Below are positions 45,601-57,600 of a stretch of 64,000 nucleotides of DNA, piece after piece. The notes under the pieces were generated by a model. That model had not been told where the DNA came from and made no database searches. It worked only from the letters and a program-made list of their open reading frames with translations. Origin of the DNA: Symbiodinium natans (Eukaryota; Sar; Dinophyceae; Suessiales; Symbiodiniaceae). A program made the translations under genes and the position numbers. The stretch lies in contig CAJNDS010002470.1 of assembly GCA_905221605.1 (NCBI GenBank), positions 62,001 to 126,000 on the forward strand. The letters are read 5' to 3'. Numbering within the stretch: the first letter of the stretch is position 1; each line of letters begins with the position of its first letter.

Positions 45601-48600
45601 AAACCCTAAACCCTAAACCCTAAACCCTAAACCCTAAACCCTAAACCCTAAACCCTAAACCCTAAACCTTAAGCCCCAAACCCTAAAGGTCTGGCCAGCC
45701 GGGTCCCAGATTCCCGCACATTGGGCTTCGATTGCTTAAGGTAATTGGGTCTAGGGCTTCGGGGATCCTAAACTAGGGACGTAGGAAATCCTATGTTAGG
45801 GTTTAGGGTTTAGGGTTTAGGGTTTAGGGTTTAGGGTTTAGGGTTTAGGGTTTAGGGTTTAGGGTTTAGGGTTTAGGGTTTAGGGTTTAGGGTTTAGGGT
45901 TTAGGGTTTAGTCTTGAAGGCGCAACAGAAGGCGCGATTGGCCCTTAAACTAGAGTTCGCTAGGATGAAGACCCTTGAGCCCGAAAAAACTGTGTAGGAA
46001 CCCCTAACCCGCCGAAACCCTAAACCCGAAACCCCAAACCCTAAACCCCAACCCTAAACCCATGATTGTGGTCCAGAGTGGGGTGGGGTGACAGAGAGTC
46101 AGAGGCACAAGCCTGTTTTAGTCGGTGATGGTTTTCGCGGATGAGGACCTTGGAGTACAGTTTTTTTTTTTTGCTATGGCCCTGCGCGCCAGTCCGCGCG
46201 CTTTGGCGTCTTCCCGAGTTGGGGGTTTCTCAGCTCCTTGTGTATTTGGGCGTACTTATAATGAGGTCCTAGGGCGGGGTGGTCGGGGGAGTTGCAAATG
46301 TGAGGAAAGTACTGGCGAGAGACCACTTCAACCCAGTAGGGAAATTGCATACCCCGCCGACGTCCCTGGCTGAGAATCCGATCCTTGTGAGCCGAACCGA
46401 AGACTACAGAGTGATATACCTCCTTTCTAGGGGCCAAGAATACCTCCCTCATCATTTTATATTGCATGTCCGAGAGCAGGTGGGATGGAAGGCGTGGTCT
46501 GTGTGCCTGTTCATAGACCTCTACGTTGGGGATTCTGGAGTAATAGGAGGCCTTAATTCGCACTACTCTTCTAAGGAAACGAATGTAAAATGCATCTATT
46601 CTTTTGAGGTGCGGTGTGGTTAGGGTAAGTGCGTCTAGACCGTAAGTTAGAACGGGAAGAAAGGTGGCCTGGAAGATTTTGAGACGCTCTTTGAGGCAGA
46701 GTGTGCTATTCCATATAAGTCTTTGTTTTTTGAATGCCTCTTCAGCTAGAGCTGCCCGGTGATAAAAAGCTGTCTCGAAAGGCTTGGTCCAGGAGATCAT
46801 GCTACCCAAGTACTTGACTACAGTTTTTGTGGGGACGCTTGACCCATCCTTAAATCGCAGCGCAGGCTCGGAGTAGTTGGGGCGTACCAGGAGCTCCGTT
46901 TTAATTTTATTTAGGGACATACCATATTCCGCTGCAAGCTCCTCCAGGGCGCTTAGAATGCTTTGGAGTTGCGGTGTGGTCAGAGCAAGGAGTAGCGTGT
47001 CATCTGCATATTCCATATCTGCCACCGGGAACCCCTCTGACCATGTGTTGGTCGGGACCCCCCTTTGTTGCAATTCCCCGTCCAGGTCCTCGAAGATCAC
47101 AGTTAGCACAATAAGGAGAAGGTAGGGGCTGAGCGGACATCCTTGTCTAATTCCAGCCTTAACTTGTCCTACGGCGGTGTGGTCAAGACCTACTGTTTGG
47201 AACGTTGGATTAGCATAGATAGATTTTATGTTGTCCAACATCTTATGTGAAAGTCCAAAGCGCTGCAACGCTTGTAGCATAGCGGTGTGGTCCAAGGAGT
47301 CAAAGGCCTGTTTCCAGTCTAGAAATAGTAATTGTAGGTTTCTGTTAGTCATGGTCGACCACTCCATAGCCCTTCTGACCACGAACAGGGGGTGACGTGT
47401 ACCCCTTCCAGCCCTGAAACCAAACTGCTGTGGACGAAGTCTTTCATCAAATGCGCTAGCCAGCCTAGCTTGGAGCATTGCAGCATACACCTTGTAGGTA
47501 ACGTTAAGTAAGGAAATGGGGCGGTATGATGCCGGGTCCGAGTCATCCCCCTTTCCCTTGTAAATAGAAACTATTGTTGCGTGAGACCAATCTGGCGGTG
47601 TGGTCCTGTTGTTCCAAACTTCGTTATAAAACTCCAGCAGGCGCCTTTCGCCCTCCGCGTCCAAAAGCTGAAGGATTTCGTTAACTATACCATCGGGGCC
47701 CGGCGCTTTCCCCTTTTTGGTTTTACCCAAGGCATCCAACAATTCGCCGCGGGTAAACAAGGGCTCATCCGGCGCTGGCTGACGGAGGGGTAATCTCGTG
47801 GAGCGTTTCTGTGCGGAGTGGTCCGGGATGTGTGGTTGTCCCCACTGTGTGTCCTGTAGATGATTTCGGAAAGCAACATGGGTTGACGTCCATGGTACTG
47901 GCTTACCCTCTACTATAAGCTGAGTACGGCGGCCTTGAAAACCTTTATGCTGACGTCTAACCGTGTTCCACACTGGCGATGTGGTCCCTGCCGGATCAGC
48001 CAGCAGTTGCTCATGAACCCAATGGACCCTATCTTTACGCGCTAATCTTTTAGCCTGGTTGCGCAACTTTTTCCAGTCCTCCGACTGTTCAGCTTGAGCA
48101 ACACGGGCCTGTCCCAGGGCCCTCAGCGTGGCTTCACGAATCCAGGGTTTGGCAATGGTGCGCTGTTGCAGGGGGAAGTGTTCCTGGGCAGAATGTTTGG
48201 CCGCGTTGAGGAAATCGGTGAGCGAGCCGTGCATGGTGGGGGGCGTGGTCTGTGAGGCGTGCGTTGCTATTGGTTGTCTCCTGCCTCCCTTATACTCTTT
48301 GCTATCCCTACCCTGTGCTGCCAAGCCATCTGCTATGCAGTTGTAGTAGTGACCTGCATGACCCTTAACCCACTGAAAACTTGTTTTGATTCCTGCTTCG
48401 TAGGCTAGCGTCTGCGCCAAGAGCACCAGGTCTTTGTTGGTTTTAGGGCGCCACTTACCTGTGATCATGTTAAGGGACCGTTGGCTGTCTGTGTAAATGA
48501 CCACTTCCCTGTACTCCAGCTCATGTGCGTATAGCAGTGCCTCTATGATGGCAGTAAGCTCGCCTGTATTATTGGATCCTACTCTAGCGCCGATGTATTT

Positions 48601-51600
48601 AACGTGTCGCTGGTCGGTACAAACCGGGCCGGAGGCCGTAAGATCTGGCGGTGTGGTCCCGTCCCCGTTTGGGGAGAGGCGTGCGCACCAACCCCAACCT
48701 GCTGGTGTGGTACCCGTGGCTTTCCCTTTGGTGCCTGCTCCATCTGTGTAGAACCAAATGGACGGGCTATGTATGCTTGTTTCAGCGGGGTGGTCTTGGG
48801 GGGCGACTGTTGTTGAAAGGGAAGCTCGGATTGTACGGTTGAATGCATCGCGAACTGTTTGTGTGACCTGCGCAAAGTCGAATTTGGCGCGATACTTGGA
48901 GTGCTGTTTTCGTTGCGCAAGTTGGAGTACAGGGTTTAGGGTTTAGGGTTTAGGGTCCTAGCTAAACCCAAACCCTGTAAAGGTTCAGAGGTTGGAGGTC
49001 CTCCCTCTCAACAGAAGCGCAAAGCTCCGAAGCCTAAGCCCCCAAACCCCGATAGTTGAGTTGCCTCAGGGCTTCGGGATAAGGGCCGAAACTCTAAACC
49101 CTGATCTTTTCGGGTGTAAAGTTCAGGGTAGGTCGTCAACCCTGAGCGCCCAGACCCCTGAGCCCTGAACCCCTGCAGGGTTCAGGGGGTTTAGGGTTTA
49201 GGGTTCACAGTTTCGGGTTTCGGGTTTCGGGACCTCTTAGCCCTCAACCCTGACGCCTAAACTAAGCGTGGTGAGGTACGGTCTTCATGAGCGAACCTTC
49301 CCGGGAGACACAGGCGCAAGCCCTAAACCCTAAACCCTAAACCCCAAACCCCAAACCCTAAACCCTATTCCCTAAGCAATTCCGTGCCCGTCAACCTAGC
49401 GAACTGATTCTCCTTGGCTTTTTGGCTTGTTTTTTTGATCTATGGTTCAAGGATTTGGCCAATCCTCCAAGGTTACATCCCCTATGCTCTACATCCCTTA
49501 AGCCCTGAACCCCCCAAAACCCAAAACGGTCTAGGGTTTAGGGTTTTTTAGGGTTTAGGGTTTAGGCTTTAGGGTTTCGGGTTTAGGGTTTAGGGTTCAG
49601 CGAGGTGAGGTCTCAGCTTTCAGCGGTGTCGGGGGGAAAATGCGGGTGGTTCTCTAAAATAAGGCTCCCTGCTGGGTCCTCTGTAGAATACCACACCCCC
49701 AATACGGCGAACTCTGAATCCCCAGACCCTTCGCCCTAAGCCCCAAGCCCTAGGCCCTAAACCCTAAGCCCTAAGCCCTAAACCCGAAACCCTAAGCCCT
49801 AAGCCCTAAGCCCTAAGCCCTAAGCCCTAAGCCCTGAGCCCTAAGCCCTAAGCCCTAAGCCCTAAGCCCAACAACCCCACCTTAACCCCTAAACCCTAAT
49901 TTGCAGAACTCCCATGTCCAGGCCCTGGGCACCCAAGCTTGCCGACATCGCAGATCGACAGCCAAAGCACCAAGCAGTGAGTTCTGACACGCCCGAAACA
50001 CGAACCCCTACACCCTAAACCCCAAACCCCAAACCCTAAACCCTAAACCCTGAACCCTAAACCCCAGACCCTAGAGCCTAAACACTAAACACGAAGCGCT
50101 TGGCAGGGGAGACGCTGAACCTGACCAAGGCCGGCTTGCGTGATGGCCACAGGGGATTTGGAGGTTAGCCTACAGGTGGAACTCTGAGGCTGTGAAGGCC
50201 AAGGTCTCTAAGGGTTTAGGGTTTAGGGTTTAGGGTTTAGGGTTTAGGATTTAGGGTTTAGGATTAGGGTTTAGGATTTAGGGTTTAGGATTAGGGTTTA
50301 GGGTTGAGGTTGGGGGTTCAGGTCTGAGGGTAGTCTCATGGGCCCTTACTATGGTCCCTTGCCTCCCTTAAAGGATTCTGATGTATGGGCCCTTACTTTG
50401 TATAGGGTATGTAAGGGGTATAGGGGGTCAAGGCACCATGTAACTACCTTTAGAAGGGCTTGAACCCCCAAACCCAAACCTTTGGCTTTATGATTTAGGA
50501 ACATCCATCACCAAATCCTCAAGGATTCAGGGTTCTTGGATACACTCGTGAGGTAGTTACGAGTATAAAGAGTACGCATGTTTTCAAGAAGTAGCTGTAT
50601 GCAACGATGCCTATACACATACAAACACATGAAACACACCAAGCCAAACTGGCATGTATTTGTGGAAATATAAATGGAGCATATATAGAAGCATGTATAC
50701 ACATATACTGTTTCTTTTTTTAACGTGCGCGCTCACATCTACAAATCTGTGCCCCGACTGAAGCTAGGTGGTTACCCCCCCGCCCCCTGGCTCCTACACC
50801 AGCAGGGCGCAATCCAATGCTGCGACAGACTCATCACGGTGCCCACGCCTAAGAGTTGAGCTGTTAGGGTTCAGGGTTTAGGGGCCTCGAAACAAATCCT
50901 CACTCAGGCGTGTTGGGTTTAGGGCGTGTTTTGTCGAAGTTTGGGGCTGACTAAGCTCCATGCCACGTTCCGGCTGAAGGGTTTTCGGGGTCATAGCAGA
51001 TTCTTGAGGCCGTTCTCTTCGCTTGGTTTTGGATTGCATGGACCAAGCGCTGCGATTTTCAGTTTAGGGGCTACATCCCTCATGAGTTTTGCCCAGAGTC
51101 TGAGCTCCATCCGTAGCCCGAGACACAAAACCCTAAACTCTGAACCCTAAACCCTAGGGTCAACCCTACCCATAGGCCCTATAGACCCTAAACCCTTAAC
51201 CCCAAACCCCTGAAAACATGGAAGCCCTACGCTCTGGAACCCACGGCCCGTGCCGGCGTTCCGATGAGGTCCCCCACCTACGCAGAGGAAATTCGGACCC
51301 CAGAAGGCTCCGACAGCTTTCGTGTCTCGAGTTCAGGGTTTGGAGCAGCTTGGGGTTAATGTCGGCTGTTCGGGTTGAGGAGAAGGGCTTCTACGGTACA
51401 GGACCTCCAGCGACAAAGCACTGAGCCTTCGGAAGCCAACCTCCTTGAGGGTTTAGGGTTTAGGGTTTAGGGACGTTTAGGGTTTAAGGTTTAATTAAGT
51501 TACGGTTTAGGGTTTAGGGTTTAGGGTTTAGGGTTTAAGGTTTTGTTTTTTTCATTTTTTTTTTTTTTTTGGGGGGGGGGGGGGGGTGGGGGTTCCAGGT

Positions 51601-54600
51601 CATCTCTCGAGCGCAAGATTTAACTTGAAGCCCAGTTGTCTCTCAAATCCTCGCCCAAAACCCTAAAACCCTGAGCCCCGAATTGCCCCAATCTCCCCTC
51701 AACTTCCTGGCAGGCGTACACTTCTAGAATCCTTTCGCCCTTGGCCCCTAAAAAGCCCCTAAACCCCAAACCCAAAACTCAACACCCTAAACCCCCTAAA
51801 CCCTAATCCCTGAACCCTAAACCCTAAACCCTAAACTCGAATGTTTGGAGTCTCCACTGGGGGCGTTCTGAGGCGGCTTCCGCCTTCATGACTTCGCTCG
51901 GGCCACGGACGGGGGGAGGCTTCGGGTTCAATCGGGTTCATGAGGGTTCATCGGGTTTATGAGGGTTTATAATTTGGGTTTATAGGGTTCATGAGGGTTT
52001 GATAGGGCTTGTATGGTTCAGGAGGGATTGGAAGGGTTTATGAGGGGTTTGTGGGTTCATGAAGGTTTGTAGGGGTTATAGGGTTTGTGGGGTTTATAGG
52101 GTTTATGAGGGTTTGAAAAGGTTTATGAGGGTTTCTTGGGTATATAGGGTGTATGAGGGTTTGAAGGGGTTTATAGAGTTTGTAGGGTTTACAGGGGTTT
52201 ATAGGGCCCATGAGAGTTTATAGGGTTTGTAGGGTGTATGAGGGTTTGAAAGGGTTTATAGGGTTTATAGGTTCATGAGGGTTTGTGAGGCCATATAGGT
52301 TTCAGAGGGTTTGCTAGGGTTTGAAAGGGTTAACGAGGGTTTGAAGGGCGTATCGGGTTTATTGGGGTTTATTGGGGTATACTGGGACCATTAGGGTTTA
52401 TTGGGGTTTATTCGGGTTCGTTGGGTTCATCGGGTTTATAGGGTGTTAGGGTTTTCAGGGCTTATAGGGTTTACAGGTGTTATAAGGGCTTGAAGGTTTT
52501 GGTGAGGGGTCATAGGGTTTGTAGGTTCACAGGCTTTAAATGGGGTTATAGGGGTCATTAGGGTTGGTTGGGAGTAGGAGACGTCGGACCTTCCAAAGTA
52601 GTGCTCCAAAACCTCCCAAATCTGACACATTCGACGTTCTTCGCGTGGTCCCGTCGTCCCATATAGAGGTTAGGGTTTAGGGTTTAGGGTTTAAGGTTAG
52701 GGTTTAGGGTCTAGGGTCTAGGGTCTAGGGTCTAGGGTCTAGGGTTTAGGGTTTAGGGTCTAGGGTCTAGGGTTTAGGGTTTAGGGTTTAGGGTTTAGGG
52801 TTTAGGGTTTAGGGCTTAGGGCTAAGGGTTTAGGGTTTAGGGTTTAGGGTTAGTAGTGTTTCGCCCTGTTGCAAGTAAGGGAATCTGCTAGGAGTCGCAG
52901 CCATAGTAATAGGATATCTTTCAGGGCTCAAGTCTGCAATTCGTGGATCTACGTATAAGGCCTCAGTGATTGCAAAGGGACAGAGCTTTTGTGGACAGGG
53001 CTTTTCTTGAGAGTGGCGGAAGGGGGGGCGGGGGAGCATGGCGATGGAATCAGAAAAAACACGCTTACTCTACCGAGCCTTCCAGCTCATCTGAGGCCCC
53101 TCCCACAGGCTCAATGAAGATCTATTAGGGCGTTCATTCGTGGCTGGGGCGGGAGGGGTTAGGTAGTGTGGGTAGTATTTGAGATAGGTTTCCTTTGGCC
53201 TTCTTTGGGAGAAGATAGGAGCCCTGAAAGGTAAGTTGTGGGTTTAGAATAGGCATATCGAAGGCACCTCACCCAAGTTTCCTTCAAAGACCGAGAGTTC
53301 GGTTCCCAATCCCTTCTTCCCTTCTTCCCTCTTCTCTCTCCCCTTAACCCTTAATCCTAAAGCCTAAACCCCAAACCCCAAACCCCAAACCCCAAACCCC
53401 AAACCCCAAACCCTAAACCCTAAACCCCAAACCCTAAACCCTAAACCCTAAACCCTAAACCCTAAACCCTAAGACCTCCAGGATCCTAAGCCTCAACTCC
53501 CAGGTGTCCGCAAAGAGCTACTACCTGGCGGGGATCCTCAACGGCACCTTCGGCGCACTTCTCTTGGCGCAAGCCTGGGGTTTAGGGTTGTTAGGGTTTA
53601 GGGTTTAGGGTTTAGGGTTTAGGGTTTAGGGTTTAGGGTTTAGGGTTTAGGGCTTAGGGTTTAGGGTTTAGGGTTTAGGGTTTAGGGGTGACTTGATCCC
53701 AGGGGGTCGAAACCATAAGCGCGCTCATGCGACACGGAGGTCATCTCTGGACATTCCTCGAATATTATGGCCGAGGTGTTTCTAGGGTTTCTCCCCGTGA
53801 CCCTCTGTACTTACCTACAGGTTTAGGAGTCATGCCTACTAATTCAGCGTAATTACTTCTAAACTGTAGGTTACTCGAGTCCCAGGTAGGGGTTATAGGG
53901 TTTTGTAGGGTTATCGGGTTTTCAGGGCTAGGGTTTGTGGGGTTTGTAGGGTTTGGGGTTCACAGGGTTTTGGTTTTTGCGCTGCCCCAGCCGGAGCACC
54001 CGAATTTTTGTTAGCCTAGTGCAAATGCTCCAAAACCTGTCAAAATCTCGCAAAACCCCCCAAAACCTAAGAACCTAAAACCCTAAAACCCTACCCTAAA
54101 ACCCTATAACCACCCTAAAACCCTAGAACTCCAAAACCCTACAACTCGAGACCCTAAGCCCCAAACCCGGGACTTGTCAGAAGGCATTGATGACAGCTGG
54201 GACCCTTTACCCTTTTTTTGGGTTATGGGTTCCCTTATAAAGTAGCCAACCCCAAAAAGGGTGCCCCTATGATTCTATGGTTACTGGGCTACCAAGAAAG
54301 GCATTGACGACAGCTGGGACCCCACCACGGATAAGTCCATCGCCGCCAAGTTCTCTGCCGAGGATTTGCCGGTGACCCAGGGTCTGGCTCACGTGACTTT
54401 GGGATTTGCAGGATTTAGGCTTGGGTTTAGGGTTTAGGGTTTAGGGTTTAGGGTTTAGGGTTTAGGGTTTAGGGTTTAGGGTTTAGGGTTTAGGGTTTAG
54501 GGTTTAGGGTTTAGGGTTTAGGGTTTAGGGTTTAGGGTTTCGAGGGTTCAGTCTTATCCCCTACGTCCCAAAGCAAGGCTTAGGCCCCCCCCCCCCCCGG

Positions 54601-57600
54601 GGCGGGCGCATTGGTAACGGAAGAAGGGTGGAAAGTAGGCAAATAATTGACTTGAGTTTAGGCCCAAAGCCTAAAAAGAATAGGTTAGGGTGGTTTTGCC
54701 GCCTGAGACGGCGTGGGTGAGATAAAGTGCTAGACGGCCCTCCGATCGCCCTCCACAGGGCATAGCTGCAGCTTTCAAAGCTGGCCACAGTAAACCCTAA
54801 ACCCTAAACCCTAAACCCCAAACCCGAAACCCTAAACCCTAAACCCCTAACCCCTAAACTCAAACCCTAAACCCTAAACCCTAAACCCTAAACCCTAAAC
54901 CCTAAACCCTAAACCCTAAACCCTAAACCCTAAACCCGAAACACCCGTTTCAGAAGAGAGAACCCCAGGTCTGGCAAGAAGGAGTGCAAGAGGCACCTCC
55001 AGCGCAAGCTCGGCCTGCAGGCGCTTCACGGTTTTCCATACTATAGAGGTCAGGGATTTTGTTTTTGTCGGCTCCTTTGGGGTTTTTGGGGTTTATAGGT
55101 TTTTTTAGGGGCTTAGTTGTTGTTTAGGGATTTTAGGTTTTTTGGGTTTAAGGTTTTTGCCGGGTTTCAGGTATTTTGGGTTTTTTGCTGTAGGATTTTG
55201 GAGTTTGTAGGGTTTTAGGTTTTGCGGGGTTTTAGGGTTTGCAGGGTTTTCGGAGTTTTTTAGGTTTTGCTTCAGGGTTTTGGGTTTTTTCTTGGGTTTC
55301 GCGTTCTGTTTCTTTAGGGTTTTCAGGGCTTGTTGAAGTTCTTTTTGGGTTTTGGAGTTTAGGGTTTGCCAAATTGAAGACCGCGAACGGCAGCCATGCA
55401 GACGTGGACAGAAAAAGTGCGCAGAGCCCAGCAAGCTGGAGTTCGGATGGATGGGAGAGCGCAAGGGCCACTATGCATGATACTAACAGCGCCTGAATAG
55501 GGATTATTGTACGGGATACTAGAATCCCGAAAAAGGGGAGAATATCAAGATGCTACGATCAAAGCGGAAAAGCAAAAGCTGGAGGATCACTCCGAGAGCT
55601 CTGTGAAGCGCCCAGAGATGTTTAGGGTTTAGGGTTTAGGGTTTAGGGTTTAGGGTTTAGGGACACTGACAAGGCTTCCTTGGGTGGCATAGGCGAAATG
55701 CCAAATCTTCCTGAGTATGATGGAAAATGGAGCATGATGTGAACTCGCCCATCGGGCAATCGCTTTCAGCCATGTGCTTCACCATACGTGAGCTTGATTA
55801 AAGTGGACCTGGACATGTTGAAAAGCCTTCACAAAAAGCAACCACGACGACCACTAAATCTGGCAACCCTGAAACCCTAAAAAAACCCTACAACCCTAAA
55901 AGCCCTAAAATCCCCAAAAAACCCCAAACCCCTAAAAACCCAGAAGCCCTAGAACCCTGAAAAACCTGAACCCTGAACCCTATCATGTGGCAGCTGCAAA
56001 GGAGTAGGCCGCTGGTTGCCCCAGCGAGAAACTTTACAACCCTTGGCCTCAGCTTCTCGCAAGTTTAAGGTCTTAGGGTACGGTTGCGGGTTTTTGTGGG
56101 GTTCAGTGTTTAGGGCTTAGGGTTTAGGATTTAAGGTTTAGGCTTTAGGGTTTAGGAGTTAAGGGTTGAGGGTGTACATGAGAAGCGGCTCCCCTACCCC
56201 CCCCGCTCGCGAAAGCCGAAGCCGTCGAAAGCCTGCCCTCGCTCCCTGCATAGGGACATGCACGGCAACTCTAAACCCTAAACCCTAGGCCCTAAGCCTG
56301 AACCCCTGAACTCTAAGCCCTGAACCCCTAACCCCAAACCGTCTACCCGCGCGGAGGAAGACGAGAACGCCTGCATCTTTGGCTTTGTCGGTCGGCTCAC
56401 GTCCCAAAAGGGTCGGGGCGCCGAGAGCTTCATTGCATAGTTTTTGAGACTTGAAGCCATACCCTAAGCCCGAAACCCTAAATCCACGGCTAGTTAGGCG
56501 ACGGAGTTTGGGTTTAGGCAAGGACATTTTTGAGTGTTCACAGACCCTAAGCCATACACCGCAACCCTATATATCCAGAGAAGTTAATTATGCCCCCTCT
56601 CAAGCCCACCCCAGTCAGTAGCGTTACACGTACCTCAAGCAAGGCTATCGTGGTTTTGTGGTTACGGGCGAGGGTGGGGGCGCGTGTTAGAGTTTCAGGT
56701 GTTGGGGACCTTACCCTAAACCCCAAACCCTAAACCCTAAACCAAACCTTAGACCCTGGAGAGATTTGAGATGCCCAGCAGTGCCGGAAGTCAAAACCGT
56801 TTGAAGGGTAGGGTGTACGGGTTTAGGGTTTCAGGGTTAAGGAAGCTTTTTTTACAGGATCTTTGGGGCTTTTCTGGTTTAGGGTGTAAGGGTTTTAGGG
56901 TTTTAGGTTGAAGGGTTTTACGGTTTAAGGGCTTAGGGGAATTTAAGGCTTTAGGGGTGTTGAGGGCTATAAAGGCTTCAAGGGGCTTAAGGGGGTCAGG
57001 GTTGAAGGAGTAGGGGTTAGGCCGTTTAGGCCTTCATGGGTTGAGTGTCAGGGTGTTCAGATTAAGGCTCGTTTCTATGGGGGTTGTGTTCGGGTCTAGA
57101 GTTCGGGTCTAAATAGAGTGGGCCTCACCATCCCACACAATCAATCTCTTGGTGTAGAGTGCTCCTGATCGGGGAGCGGAAACCCTACTTCGAAGTTCAT
57201 GGTTGCTTAAAACTAGGGTTGTAAGTAGGGTAACAATGGTTATATCCTTACTTAGGGTACTTATATCCCAATTTATAAGTTTCATAAGTGTCATGAACCT
57301 CCAAGTAAAGCTCTACGCCTAAACCCTAAACCCCAAAACCCCCAAACCCCAACACTCTTAAACCCCTTAAACCCTTAAACCCTTAAACCCTAAGCCCTAA
57401 ACTCCAACCATTAAATCCCGAGGTTTGGACCTGATCGGTGCTTGCGTCCACTGGCTCATGGAGGAGCCAACTAATGCCTGGCTTAACTGGCCCAGGGTTT
57501 TTAGGGCTGCTTTGGGGTTGCAATTTTTAGGGGTTCAAGGTTGTCTTTTGGTTTTAGGGTCTAAGGGTCTGAGGGTTTCGGGTAAGGTTTTAGGGCATCA

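Noticed and set aside
50508-50704. Small minus-strand Cys/Tyr-rich ORFs
   Set aside because: Short, two overlapping frames, no motif; likely chance ORFs in AT-rich sequence.
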